A DNA stretch of 64,000 nt from Salinarimonas sp052380005 (GCA_052380005.1 JBQTCJ010000008.1); one strand, 5' to 3'; positions 1 to 8,213 are shown, counted from the stretch's first letter. Notes: generated by a model not told the origin, from the sequence alone. Numbers and translations: made by a program.

Positions 1-473
1 CGGATTCGCCCGGCAACACGCCCTTCACCGGCGCGGGCGCCACCGATCCGCTGACGGGCTTCGCCCAGCGCATCCGCGTCAACTCGGATGTCGCGGGCAA
101 CCCCGCGCTCCTCGTCAACTCGACCTTCCAGGGTGACGCGGCGCGCCCGAGCGCGATGCGCGACGGGCTCGCGCGCGTGCAGACGATCGCCTCGCAGGCG
201 GGGCTCTCGGGCGCAGCGCCCTTCCGCGCCGACATATCGGCCGCGGTGCGGCGCACGATCGAGGTGCAAGGCGCGGCCTCCGCGACGGCCGCGCGGCTCG
301 ACGAGGGCCAGCGCGTCGCGCTCGCCGCCGTAGAGGGGCGCTTCGCCGAGGTCGCGGGCGTGAACATCGACGAGGAGATGGCGCAGCTCGTCCAGCTCCA
401 GACCGCCTACGGCGCCAATGCGCGCGTCCTCTCGGCGGTGCGGGAGATGATGGACGTGCTGATGCGGATCTGA
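1..473 (+). CDS. flgK: Flagellar hook-associated protein FlgK, C-terminal part (5' end outside window)
   Basis: The reading frame is open from the first base (codons from position 3) to a TGA at 471-473, giving about 156 C-terminal residues of a longer protein. The end has the FlgK/FlgE-type C-terminal coiled coil: a segment reading VNIDEEMAQLVQLQTAYGAN followed by a valine/methionine-rich helix, which packs in the D0 domain of axial flagellar proteins. FlgK forms the first hook-filament junction and is exported by the flagellar type III system. flgL follows after 14 bases, the usual order. The N-terminus and any upstream flagellar genes lie outside the window. Confidence 0.93.
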   Translation, partial: DSPGNTPFTGAGATDPLTGFAQRIRVNSDVAGNPALLVNSTFQGDAARPSAMRDGLARVQTIASQAGLSGAAPFRADISAAVRRTIEVQGAASATAARLDEGQRVALAAVEGRFAEVAGVNIDEEMAQLVQLQTAYGANARVLSAVREMMDVLMRI

Positions 474-487
474 GGGGACGACGAGAC

Positions 488-1525
488 ATGACGAGCATCA
501 CCCCGTTCGCCGCCGGCTCCTTCGACACGCGCGAGACCTCGCGCATGTTCGTGGAGATGCGCAAGGAATCGCAGCGGCTCGAGCGCCAGATGGCCACGGG
601 CCGCAAGGCGGACACCTATTCCGGCTTCGGCTTCGAGCGGCGCACCGCGCTCGACCTGCGCGCCAGGCTCGGCGCCTTCGAGGGCTACGGCGAGACGATC
701 ACCAGCGCGAACCTGCGCCTGAAGGTCATGACGGGCGCCGTGCAGAGCCTGGAGAAGATCGCCTCCGACACCCGCTCGGCGGCGGCGGAGCCCCTGTCGG
801 GCATCGTCGACGGCACCGGCGTGCCGCAGGAGCAGGCGCTTGCGCGCAACAACCTCGCCTTCGCCGTCGAGATCCTCAACACGGACGTGAACGGCCGCCA
901 CGTCTTCGCCGGCCGCGCCAGCGACACGCGGCCCGTCGCGTCATACCAGCAGATCTTCACCGACCTGCGCGCGGCGGTCGCAGGGATCGCCGACCCGACG
1001 GACCCGAACCAGATCGTCCAGGCGGTGTCGGACTATTTCGACACGACGGCCTGGCGCACCCCGGGATCCGAGACGACGACGCCGATGCCCACCACCCCGG
1101 ACGCGCGCGCGAGCGTGCTCGCGCGCATCGACGAGGAGCAGAGCGTCGCCATCGGCGCGCGGGCGGACGAGCCGGGCTTCCGCAATCTCCTTGTCGCGCT
1201 CGGATCGCTCGCGGCGGCGGACGAGACGCAGCTCTCGCAGGAGGACTTCGCCGCCCTCTCGAGCCGCGTCTCCGACCTGCTCTCGCCCTCGCGGCCCCAG
1301 CCGCGCGACATCGCCATGGACCTCGGCCGCGCCCAGGCGACGATCAACGCCACCAAGGAGCGCCAGGACGCCAGCGCCTCGCTGCTGCGCGAGGCGCTCG
1401 ACGACGTCGAGCTCGTCTCCACAGAGGAGGCCGCGGTCTCGCTCCTCAACCTGCAGACCCGCCTGCAGGCGAGCTTCCAGACGACCGCGATGCTCTCGCG
1501 GCTGTCGCTGGTGAACTACCTGTGA
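488..1525 (+). CDS. flgL: Flagellar hook-associated protein FlgL (flagellin-like)
   Basis: A 345-residue protein in the expected size range for FlgL/HAP3. The N-terminus has a flagellin-like helix (about residues 15-60, including the RLERQMATGRKAD stretch) and the C-terminus has the matching helix ending in SLLNLQTRLQASFQTTAMLSRLSL. These two ends form the D0/D1 coiled coil of flagellin-family proteins. FlgL makes the second junction ring between hook and filament. It starts 14 bases after flgK with a weak purine-rich site (GGGGACGACGAG). Its last 10 bases overlap the 3' end of the convergent vapC gene, so the two transcripts meet tail to tail. Confidence 0.93.
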   Translation: MTSITPFAAGSFDTRETSRMFVEMRKESQRLERQMATGRKADTYSGFGFERRTALDLRARLGAFEGYGETITSANLRLKVMTGAVQSLEKIASDTRSAAAEPLSGIVDGTGVPQEQALARNNLAFAVEILNTDVNGRHVFAGRASDTRPVASYQQIFTDLRAAVAGIADPTDPNQIVQAVSDYFDTTAWRTPGSETTTPMPTTPDARASVLARIDEEQSVAIGARADEPGFRNLLVALGSLAAADETQLSQEDFAALSSRVSDLLSPSRPQPRDIAMDLGRAQATINATKERQDASASLLREALDDVELVSTEEAAVSLLNLQTRLQASFQTTAMLSRLSLVNYL

Positions 1526-1950
1526 GGTAGGAGCGGGTCCACCCAAGGGTCCACGACGCCGACGCCTGCCGCCGTGAAGGGGCCGGTGTCGCGGGTCGCG
1601 ACCGGCAGGCCGTGCGCCGCAGCGATCGCGGCGATGTAGCCCTCGGGTATCGGAAAGCCCTTCCCGGCAGCACGGGCTTTCGCGGCGAGGCTGCCGTAGC
1701 AATCAGCGGCGTCAGTATCGAAGGGAAGAATGCGTGGGCCGAAGGAGTCGATGATCGTCTGGAGTATCCTGGCGAGACCCTCCTTGCGCCTGCCCGTCGG
1801 GAGCAAGGCGACCCCGAGGCGCAGCTCGGCGACCGAAATGCTGGACAGATGCAGAGTCTCGACGGCTTGGGCATCCAGCCAACCCCGCACCGTCGGGTTC
1901 GGCGCCAACCTCATCGTCTCGGAGACGACGTTCGTGTCGAGCAGGATCAT
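1516..1950 (-). CDS. PIN-domain toxin, VapC/FitB family
   Basis: A 144-residue PIN-domain protein that starts MILLDTNVVSE, the classic PIN N-terminus carrying the first catalytic Asp. A second acidic residue lies in SVAELRLGV and a third in ATRDTGPF. PIN toxins are Mg-dependent endoribonucleases that cut tRNA or other RNA when their antitoxin is lost. The start ATG overlaps the antitoxin stop by 4 bases (ATGA), which fixes the start and implies translational coupling. A longer open frame upstream is an overprint of the antitoxin and is not used. The residue pattern resembles FitB (which pairs with a ribbon-helix-helix FitA) more than other VapC groups. The 3' end overlaps flgL by 10 bases. 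Confidence 0.9.
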   Translation of the reverse strand: MILLDTNVVSETMRLAPNPTVRGWLDAQAVETLHLSSISVAELRLGVALLPTGRRKEGLARILQTIIDSFGPRILPFDTDAADCYGSLAAKARAAGKGFPIPEGYIAAIAAAHGLPVATRDTGPFTAAGVGVVDPWVDPLLPHR

Positions 1951-2201
1951 TCGAAGCTGACCGGTTCGGGGGGGCGCCGGTCGCGCAGGCTCTCGATCAT
2001 CTCGACATCGTCGTCCGTAAGTCCAGCTTCCCGGCTCATGGTCCACAGCGTCGTCCCGAGCCGCAGCCGTCCCTCCGGAAGCGCCGCTTCCTCCAATATG
2101 GCGCGCATTTCGGCTTCCGTGCTGCGATTGTGGCTCGCCGCGCGGACCTTCAGGGCACGATGTGCTTCGTCGCTCAAGTTGCGGATGGTGACGGCTGCCA
2201 C
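1947..2201 (-). CDS. FitA/VapB-type ribbon-helix-helix antitoxin
   Basis: An 84-residue antitoxin. It begins VAAVTIRNLSDEAHRALKVR, a typical FitA-like ribbon-helix-helix DNA-binding N-terminus, followed by a conserved STEAEMRAILEEA helix. The C-terminal tail (about residues 50-84) would wrap the toxin. I chose the GTG at 2201 because GGGAG lies 7 bases upstream and family members start right before the beta strand. An in-frame ATG at 2237 would give 96 residues. Antitoxins of this class repress their own promoter, so the 2202-2435 gap, shared with the divergent potA, probably holds the operator. Genes are coupled by an ATGA overlap. Confidence 0.85.
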   Translation of the reverse strand: MAAVTIRNLSDEAHRALKVRAASHNRSTEAEMRAILEEAALPEGRLRLGTTLWTMSREAGLTDDDVEMIESLRDRRPPEPVSFE

Positions 2202-2435
2202 AGGACGACTCCCGGCGACGTGTTCTAATGATATCATCGTAGGCCATCTGATGGCATGCAACACGGGTGGCCGTCGCGCTGGATGCACCGAGCGGCAGCA
2301 TCGGCTCGCGTTCCGTCCGAGCCTTGTCCATGGGCTCGATCCGACCGGCCCGGCATTGCTCTTGCCTCCCCCGGCTGGAATGCCCTAAGGGGGCGCGCAG
2401 CCGAACCATCCCGCCGGGGGGCCGATGAATTGCCC

Positions 2436-3596
2436 GTGGTCGACAAGTCCTCCCGCGCCATCGGCGCGGTGCGCCAGTCCTTCGCGCCGTGGAACGACCC
2501 GGCGGCGCGCCCGCTCATCCGCTTCGAGGGCGTGACCAAGCGCTTCTCGGACGCGGTCGCCGTCGACGACGTCACCCTCGACGTCTACGAGAACGAGTTC
2601 TTCTGCCTGCTCGGCCCGTCGGGCTGCGGCAAGTCCACGCTGATGCGCATGCTCGCCGGCTTCGAGGAGCCGAGCGGCGGGCGCATCCTGCTCGGCGGCG
2701 TGGACCTCGCCGGCGTGCCGCCCTACGAGCGCCCGGTGAACATGATGTTCCAGTCCTACGCGCTCTTCCCGCACATGAGCGTGGAGAAGAACGTCGCCTT
2801 CGGGCTCAAGCAGGAGGGGCTGGCCAAGGACGTCATCGCCGCGCGTGTCGCGGAGATGCTCAAGCTCGTGCAGATGGAGCGCTTCGCGTCGCGCAAGCCG
2901 CATCAGCTCTCGGGCGGCCAGCGCCAGCGGGTCGCGCTCGCCCGCGCTCTCGCCAAGCGCCCGAAGGTGCTTCTCCTCGACGAGCCGCTCGCCGCGCTCG
3001 ACAAGAAGCTGCGCGAGGAGACGCAGTTCGAGCTGATGGACATCCAGATCGAGCTCGGCACCACCTTCATCATGGTCACCCACGACCAGGAGGAGGCGAT
3101 GACCATGGCCGACCGCATCGCCGTGATGGATGCCGGGCGCCTCGTCCAGGTGGCGACGCCGGGCGAGATCTACGAGCAGCCGAAGAACCGCTTCGTCGCG
3201 GACTTCGTCGGCGACGTGAACATCCTCGACGGGACGGTGACCGGGCGCGAGCCGTCCGGCCTGTGGCGCATCGCGGCGCCCGGCGCGCTCGGCCCGCTCG
3301 CCGTCGACGATCCCGACGAGGCGCTCGACCCCGGCCAGGCGGTCGCGGTCGCGGTGCGCCCGGAGAAGATGACGGTCTCGCGCGAGCGGCCGCAGGGCGA
3401 GAACGCCCTCGAGGGCGAGGTCTGGGACATCGGATATCTCGGGGACTGGACGGTCTACCGCATCCGCCTCGACGACGGGCGCATCCTGCGCGTCACCCGG
3501 GCGAACACGACGCGCTTCGTCGAGCGGCCGATCGACCTCGAGGAGCGCGTCCACATCGGCTTCCTCCCGGACGCCGCCGTGATCCTCTCGAGCTGA
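2436..3596 (+). CDS. potA: Spermidine/putrescine-type ABC transporter ATP-binding protein
   Basis: About 386 residues. The ABC core shows Walker A GPSGCGKST, Q-loop MMFQSYALFPHM, signature LSGGQRQRVALARAL, Walker B VLLLDEPLAALD and switch His in VTHDQEEAM. A C-terminal TOBE/regulatory domain follows (about residues 240-386, containing VRPEKMTV), typical of PotA/FbpC proteins. Start choice is uncertain: an in-frame TTG at 2430 and GTG at 2436 both follow a GGGGGG run at 2416-2421. The longer frame opening at 2256 has a low-complexity N-terminus and is unlikely. It powers the membrane pair encoded just downstream. No PotD/PotF-type binding protein is encoded nearby, so that subunit must be elsewhere. 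Confidence 0.9.
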   Translation: MVDKSSRAIGAVRQSFAPWNDPAARPLIRFEGVTKRFSDAVAVDDVTLDVYENEFFCLLGPSGCGKSTLMRMLAGFEEPSGGRILLGGVDLAGVPPYERPVNMMFQSYALFPHMSVEKNVAFGLKQEGLAKDVIAARVAEMLKLVQMERFASRKPHQLSGGQRQRVALARALAKRPKVLLLDEPLAALDKKLREETQFELMDIQIELGTTFIMVTHDQEEAMTMADRIAVMDAGRLVQVATPGEIYEQPKNRFVADFVGDVNILDGTVTGREPSGLWRIAAPGALGPLAVDDPDEALDPGQAVAVAVRPEKMTVSRERPQGENALEGEVWDIGYLGDWTVYRIRLDDGRILRVTRANTTRFVERPIDLEERVHIGFLPDAAVILSS

Positions 3597-3608
3597 GGAG
3601 GGGAGGGG

Positions 3609-4544
3609 ATGGCACGCGACGAGATCCGCCGCGACGAGCCCCGACGCCGCGGTCTGGGCCGCCGGCTCGTGATCGGTGCGCCCTACCTCTGGCTCGGCGC
3701 CTTCTTCGCGCTGCCGGTGCTGATCGTCCTCAAGATCGCGCTCTCCTATCCGGAGCTGGCCCAGCCGCCCTACGGCCCGACGCTGGACCCGGCCGGCGGA
3801 TGGGAGGGCTTCGTCGCCTTCCTCGGTGATCTGTCGTTCGACAACTTCGTCTTCATCACCTCCGACGACCTCTACGTCGCCGCGCTCGGCTCGTCCCTGC
3901 GCATCGCCGCGTCCTCGACGCTGATCCTGCTCCTCGTCGGCTACCCCATCGCCTACGCCATGGCGAAGGCCTCGCCGTCGCTGCGCGGCATCCTCGTCGC
4001 GGCGGTGATCCTGCCGTTCTGGACGAGCTTCCTGATCCGCGTCTACGCCTGGATCGGCATCCTGCGCCCGGAGGGCCTGCTCAACGGCGCCCTCATGGCG
4101 ATCGGCGTGATCGACCGGCCGCTGACGATCCTCAACACCGAGATCGCGGTGCACATCGGCATCGTCTACACCTACCTGCCCTTCATGGTGCTGCCGCTCT
4201 ACGCCACGCTGGAGCGCATGGACGACACGCTGATCGAAGCGGCGCAGGACCTGGGCTCGACGCCGCTGAAGGCCTTCTGGACGATTACCGTGCCGCTGTC
4301 CTGGCCGGGTATCGTCGCCGGCGCGCTCTTGTGCTTCATCCCGGCGGTGGGCGAGTTCGTCATCCCCGACCTGCTCGGCGGCTCGGACACCTTGATGATC
4401 GGGCGCATCCTGTGGAGCGAGTTCTTCTCGAACCGGGACTGGCCGCTCGCCTCGGCCGTGGCGATCGTGATGCTGGTCGTGCTCGTCGTCCCGATCGTGC
4501 TCTTCCGGGAGGCCGAGGCGCGGCGCCTGGAGGAAGGCCGATGA
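3609..4544 (+). CDS. potB: Spermidine/putrescine-type ABC transporter permease PotB
   Basis: A 311-residue inner-membrane permease with about six predicted membrane segments, the first at about residues 25-45. The cytoplasmic EAA loop is visible as EAAQDLGSTPLKAFWTITVP, the contact site for the ATPase. The sequence LLNGALMAIGVIDRPL is typical of PotB. The start has a strong GGAGGGGAGGGG site directly upstream and lies 12 bases after potA. The protein works with PotA and PotC to import polyamines or a related cation; the exact substrate cannot be set without the binding protein. Confidence 0.92.
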   Translation: MARDEIRRDEPRRRGLGRRLVIGAPYLWLGAFFALPVLIVLKIALSYPELAQPPYGPTLDPAGGWEGFVAFLGDLSFDNFVFITSDDLYVAALGSSLRIAASSTLILLLVGYPIAYAMAKASPSLRGILVAAVILPFWTSFLIRVYAWIGILRPEGLLNGALMAIGVIDRPLTILNTEIAVHIGIVYTYLPFMVLPLYATLERMDDTLIEAAQDLGSTPLKAFWTITVPLSWPGIVAGALLCFIPAVGEFVIPDLLGGSDTLMIGRILWSEFFSNRDWPLASAVAIVMLVVLVVPIVLFREAEARRLEEGR

Positions 4545-4557
4545 TGGAGGAGAGCCG

Positions 4558-5355
4558 ATGAGAGGCCGCCTGTCGCCCTTCAACGTCGTCTCGCTGACGC
4601 TGGGCTTCGCCTTCCTCTACATCCCGATCCTGATCCTGATCCTCTACTCCTTCAACGCCTCGCGGCTGGTGTCGGTGTGGGGCGGGTTCTCGACGCAATG
4701 GTACTTCGCGCTCCTCCAGAACCAGCCGCTGATCGACGCCGCCTGGGTGACGGTGCGCGTCGCCTTCGTCACCGCGATCCTCGCCACCGTGCTCGGGACG
4801 ATGGCGGCGATCTCGCTCACCCGATACGGGCGCTTCCGCGGACGCGCGCTGTTCACCGGGATGGTCTACGCGCCGATGGTGATGCCGGAGGTGATCACCG
4901 GCCTGTCGCTCCTCCTGCTGTTCGTCTCGATAGACCTCGATCGCGGCTTCTGGACGGTGACGCTCGCCCACGTGACCTTCACCATGTGCTTCGTGACGGT
5001 GGTGGTGCAGGCCCGCCTCGTCGCCTTCGATCGCTCGCTCGAGGAGGCGGCGATGGATCTCGGGGCGACGCCGTGGCGCACCTTCGTGTCGGTGACGCTG
5101 CCGGTCATCGCGCCCGCCGTGCTCGCGGGCTTCCTCCTCGCCTTCACGCTTTCGCTCGACGACCTCGTCATCGCGAGCTTCACCTCGGGCCCGGGCGCGA
5201 CGACGCTGCCGATGCGCATCTACTCGTCGGTGCGGCTGGGCGTCACGCCCGAGATCAACGCCGCCTCGACGATCCTCATCGCGCTCGTCACGATCGGGGT
5301 GATCGTGGCCGCGCTGGTGACCAAGCGCTCGGTGATGATGCGCCGGGCGGGCTAG
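4558..5355 (+). CDS. potC: Spermidine/putrescine-type ABC transporter permease PotC
   Basis: A 265-residue permease with about six membrane segments and the EAA loop EEAAMDLGATPWRTFVSVTL. The sequence LSLDDLVIASFTSGPGATTL is a signature of PotC-type permeases. It starts 13 bases after potB behind a GGAGGAGAG site, so the three pot genes form one unit. A perfect 7-bp hairpin (5363-5379) lies just after the stop and may end or stabilise the transcript. Role is inferred from family; substrate specificity is unproven. Confidence 0.92.
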   Translation: MRGRLSPFNVVSLTLGFAFLYIPILILILYSFNASRLVSVWGGFSTQWYFALLQNQPLIDAAWVTVRVAFVTAILATVLGTMAAISLTRYGRFRGRALFTGMVYAPMVMPEVITGLSLLLLFVSIDLDRGFWTVTLAHVTFTMCFVTVVVQARLVAFDRSLEEAAMDLGATPWRTFVSVTLPVIAPAVLAGFLLAFTLSLDDLVIASFTSGPGATTLPMRIYSSVRLGVTPEINAASTILIALVTIGVIVAALVTKRSVMMRRAG

Positions 5356-5362
5356 CGGGCAA

Positions 5363-5407
5363 CCTCCCCGCAGGGGAGGACGACGGCCGAAGGCCGGAGG
5401 GTGGGGA
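5363..5407 (+). repeat. GC-rich palindromic intergenic element after potC
   Basis: CCTCCCC (5363-5369) pairs perfectly with GGGGAGG (5373-5379) across a GCA loop, followed at once by a second small dyad (GGCC-GAA-GGCC) and a GGAGGGTGGGGAG tail. This layout resembles short interspersed palindromic elements common in alphaproteobacterial intergenic DNA. It could also serve as a transcript end, but there is no T tract. The rest of the 5356-5625 gap holds no gene; 5505-5600 is relatively AT-rich and probably carries the promoter of the next gene. Confidence 0.5.
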
Positions 5408-5625
5408 GGGCGGCGGTGCCGCTCGCAGGACGTTCGAACGGCCCCGCCGCCCGCGCGTTCCGCGCGGATTTCTCCGCTCCGGGGAGAACGCGGCTTCACC
5501 CCGCATTCACCTAAACACGTGGTCATCTAGGTTACGCACCGATTCACCGACAATTTTAGACGAGATTTCATCCGTCCCCGGCAAGCTTCCCTTCAACAAC
5601 GCAAGTGGAACAGGGGAGCAGGACC

Positions 5626-5895
5626 ATGGCTCGTCTCGATCTCGGTGCCGCCGACATCGCCGCCCTCGTGCCGGATCTCGATACCGGTGAGGCCTACCTC
5701 GAGCTCGGCCTCATGCATGCGGTCGGCCGCTCGGTGCCGCTCGATCTCGTCGCCGCGCACAAGTGGCTGAACATCGCGGTCGCCAAGGGCTGCCGGGCGG
5801 CGGTCTCGCGCCGGGCCGAGCTCGCGCAGGAGATGAGCGCCGACGAGATCGCCGCCGCCCAGCGCGCCGCGCGGATGTTTCTCGCCGCCGCCTGA
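5626..5895 (+). CDS. Small Sel1-repeat protein
   Basis: An 89-residue protein with one clear Sel1-like repeat (about residues 20-60: GEAYLELGLMHAVGRSVPLD then AHKWLNIAVAKG), a TPR-like helical repeat that binds other proteins. The C-terminal helix is Ala/Arg rich. No signal peptide or membrane segment is visible, so it is probably cytoplasmic. I chose the ATG at 5626 because GGGGAGCAGGA precedes it; an in-frame GTG at 5605 would add seven residues. Partner and process are unknown. It lies just upstream of ndk, in the same direction, 76 bases apart. Confidence 0.75.
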   Translation: MARLDLGAADIAALVPDLDTGEAYLELGLMHAVGRSVPLDLVAAHKWLNIAVAKGCRAAVSRRAELAQEMSADEIAAAQRAARMFLAAA

Positions 5896-5971
5896 TCGGG
5901 CCGCTTGAGGGTGCGGGGCGGCGCGGCTATAAGCCCGCCATCTTCCACGCATCCCGAGAGCGGATACCGAC

Positions 5972-6394
5972 ATGGCCACCGAGCGCACCTTCTCGATCAT
6001 CAAGCCCGACGCGACCAAGCGCAACCTCACCGGCGCCGTGAACGCCGTGATCGAGGAGGCGGGCCTCAGGATCGTCGCGCAGAAGCGCATCCTCATGACC
6101 CGCGCCCAGGCGGAGACGTTCTACGCCGTGCATTCCGAGCGTCCGTTCTTCGGCGAGCTCGTGGACTTCATGATCTCCGCTCCCGTCGTGGTGCAGGTGC
6201 TCGAGGGCGAGAACGCCATCGCCAAGTACCGCGAGGTGATGGGCGCGACGAACCCGGCCAACGCCGCCGAGGGCACGATCCGCAAGAAGTTCGCCCTGTC
6301 GGTGGGCGAGAACAGCGTCCACGGCTCGGACTCCGCCGAGAACGCGCAGATCGAGATCGCGCAGTTCTTCGCGGGCAACGAGATCGTCGGCTGA
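5972..6394 (+). CDS. ndk: Nucleoside diphosphate kinase
   Basis: A 140-residue protein of full family length. It has the N-terminal ERTFSIIKPDAT strand and the active-site segment NSVHGSDSAENA, whose His is phosphorylated during transfer of the gamma phosphate from ATP to other nucleoside diphosphates. Other expected motifs (FYAVHSERPFFGELVDFM, GATNPANAAEGTIRKKF) are intact. It is a housekeeping enzyme of nucleotide pools and acts as a soluble oligomer in the cytoplasm. A GAGAGCGGA stretch precedes the ATG. Confidence 0.98.
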   Translation: MATERTFSIIKPDATKRNLTGAVNAVIEEAGLRIVAQKRILMTRAQAETFYAVHSERPFFGELVDFMISAPVVVQVLEGENAIAKYREVMGATNPANAAEGTIRKKFALSVGENSVHGSDSAENAQIEIAQFFAGNEIVG

Positions 6395-6455
6395 CGCGCG
6401 CGGTTTCCGGAACTCGGACGACGATCGGTCGCGTCGCCGATGACGCGCGCGACGG

Positions 6456-6711
6456 TCTCCCCTCTCCCTTGTGGAGAGGGGCCGGGGGTGTGGGGCGTCT
6501 AGGATTGTCGCCGACGCCGATGCCGTCCCGGACCCCCTTTCGTTCCCGACCATCGGCCTGCCGGCGCGGCGCCGCTGCCTCCCCCCCCTCGGGCCACGAG
6601 CGCAGGTCGTCCCGCGGTATCGTTCGCAAGAGAGGGGCGGCATGAATTCGCCTCGAGCAACTCCTGCACGCCCCCCACCCCCGCCCCTCCCCACGAGGGG
6701 GAGGGGAGACC
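6456..6711. repeat. Inverted pair of a ~50-bp palindromic intergenic repeat
   Basis: Two copies of the same GC-rich element face each other. The left copy (6456-6505, plus sense) has a perfect 9-bp stem CCCCTCTCC / GGAGAGGGG at 6459-6481 followed by a CCGGGGGTGTGGGGCGT tail. The right copy (about 6661-6711) reads the same on the minus strand, with stem CCCCTCCCC / GGGGAGGGG at 6684-6706 and a matching GGGGGTGGGGGGCGT tail. The roughly 155 bases between them hold no supported gene. This is the layout of a REP doublet (BIME-like). The whole 6395-6798 gap has no other gene I can support. Confidence 0.7.
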
Positions 6712-6798
6712 CGCGGCGCAGCCGCGACGGCGAAGCGCTTCATCTCGACGCTCTCACGTGATCACGCCCTCGCGCGCCCGCGCGGGGGCGTCCTCGTT

Positions 6799-6844
6799 TT
6801 GACAAGGCCTCCCTTTCGCGCCAAGATCATTCGCATACGAATGA
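6799..6844 (+). promoter_or_regulatory. Promoter and operator-like dyad upstream of pcaH
   Basis: A consensus -35 box TTGACA (6799-6804) is followed after 17 bases by CAAGAT (6822-6827) as a -10 candidate. Overlapping the start site is a dyad TCATTCG-CATA-CGAATGA (6827-6844, seven perfect pairs). Its inner part, TTCG-N4-CGAA, resembles sites bound by IclR-family regulators of aromatic acid genes (PcaU/PobR type), although no such regulator gene is in the window. The first gene, pcaH, begins 48 bases further on. Confidence 0.6.
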
Positions 6845-6891
6845 CCGCGCCCGGCAGCGCCGCCGGAGCGCGGCGCGAGGAGGGACGGGAG

Positions 6892-7614
6892 ATGTCTCAG
6901 ACGCCCACGCGCGCGTACCCGCGCGAGAGCCTCGCCGCCCATCCGCCCAACGACGCGCCGGCCTACGCCTCGACGCGCCTGCGCGCGCCCCGCAAGCCGC
7001 TGGTGATCCTGCCGCATACGCTGACCGAGCTGACCGGCCCGGTCTACGGTCACGAGAGCGTCGCGCCCGACGAGAACGACCTGACCGCTGGGCATGCGGG
7101 CGCGCCGATCGGCGAGCGCATCGTGGTGACGGGCCGCGTCCTCGACGAGGACGGGCGGCCGGTGCCGCATACGCTCATCGAGATCTGGCAGGCCAACGCG
7201 GCCGGCCGCTACATCCACGTGAACGACCGCCACGACGCGCCGCTCGACCCGAACTTCACCGGCGCCGGCCGCGTCGTCACCGACGCGAGCGGCGGCTACA
7301 CCTTCACGACGATCAAGCCCGGCGCCTATCCCTGGCGCAATCACCACAACGCCTGGCGCCCGGCGCACATCCACTTCTCCCTCTTCGGGCCGAGCTTCGT
7401 CACGCGGCTCGTGACGCAGATGTACTTCTCCGGCGACCCGCTGCTCGCGCTCGACCCGATCTGGCAGTCGATCCCAGACCCCCGCGCCCGCGAGCGGCTG
7501 GTCTCGTCCTTCGACATCGAGACGACGACGCCCGAATGGGCGCTCGGCTACCGCTTCGACATCGTCCTGCGCGGGCGCGCCGCGACGCCGATGGAGGACC
7601 CGCATCATGACTGA
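6892..7614 (+). CDS. pcaH: Protocatechuate 3,4-dioxygenase, beta subunit
   Basis: A 240-residue beta subunit of the intradiol dioxygenase that opens protocatechuate to 3-carboxy-cis,cis-muconate. The non-haem Fe(III) site is visible: tyrosines in AAGRYIHVNDRH and PGAYPWRNHHNAWRP, and the His-x-His pair in RPAHIHFSLFG. The beta-sandwich core VTGRVLDEDGRPVPHTLIEI is intact. I chose the ATG at 6892 behind GAGGAGGGACGGGAG; an in-frame codon at 6799 coincides with the promoter and is not used. The stop overlaps the pcaG start by 8 bases, as expected for subunits made in equal amounts. Confidence 0.96.
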   Translation: MSQTPTRAYPRESLAAHPPNDAPAYASTRLRAPRKPLVILPHTLTELTGPVYGHESVAPDENDLTAGHAGAPIGERIVVTGRVLDEDGRPVPHTLIEIWQANAAGRYIHVNDRHDAPLDPNFTGAGRVVTDASGGYTFTTIKPGAYPWRNHHNAWRPAHIHFSLFGPSFVTRLVTQMYFSGDPLLALDPIWQSIPDPRARERLVSSFDIETTTPEWALGYRFDIVLRGRAATPMEDPHHD

Positions 7615-8203
7615 GCGCCGGGTCACGCCCTCCGGGATCACCCCGTCCCAGACCGTGGGGCCCTTCTTCGCCTATTGCCTCACGCCCGAGGCCTACGACG
7701 CCCGCGGCATCGCCGGCAGCATGCTCGTCACGCCGGATGCGACGGGAAAGCGCATCCGCATCGAGGGCCGCGTCCTCGACGGGGCGGGCGAGCCGGTGCC
7801 GGACGCCATGCTGGAGATCTGGCAGGCGGACGGGGAGGGGCGCTACCCCGACGATGCCGCCGACACCGCCTTCCGCGGCTTCGGCCGCGCGGAGACCGAT
7901 GCCGACGGCCGCTTCGTCTTCGTCACGGTGAAGCCCGGCGCGGTGCCCGGCCCGGACGGGACGAAGCAGGCACCGCACATCGCGGTGTCCGTCTTCGCCC
8001 GCGGGCTCCTGAACCGCCTCGCGACCCGCCTCTACTTCGACGACGAGCCCGCCAACGCCGCCGACCCCGTCCTCGCCCTGGTGCCCGCGGAGCGCCGGGC
8101 CACGCTGATCGCCCGCCGGGGGGGCGAGGGCGAATACGCCTTCGACGTGCGCCTCCAGGGCGATGGTGACGGCGAGGGCGAGACCGTGTTCTTCGAGGTC
8201 TGA
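7607..8203 (+). CDS. pcaG: Protocatechuate 3,4-dioxygenase, alpha subunit
   Basis: A 198-residue alpha subunit, homologous to pcaH but without the iron His-x-His pair (the matching place reads APHIAVSVFARG). Family hallmarks are PSGITPSQTVGPFFAYCL at the N-terminus and VEGRVLDGAG-like strands with ILEIWQADGEGRYP. It pairs with PcaH in the iron-containing oligomer. The ATG lies inside the last codons of pcaH, indicating coupled translation. pobA follows after 10 bases. Confidence 0.95.
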   Translation: MTERRVTPSGITPSQTVGPFFAYCLTPEAYDARGIAGSMLVTPDATGKRIRIEGRVLDGAGEPVPDAMLEIWQADGEGRYPDDAADTAFRGFGRAETDADGRFVFVTVKPGAVPGPDGTKQAPHIAVSVFARGLLNRLATRLYFDDEPANAADPVLALVPAERRATLIARRGGEGEYAFDVRLQGDGDGEGETVFFEV

Positions 8204-8213
8204 GGAGGCCGCA

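Noticed and set aside
2256..2435. N-terminal extension of PotA from the upstream ATG
   Set aside because: The extension is Arg/Pro/Ser-rich, overlaps the probable divergent promoter region and is not found in the family.
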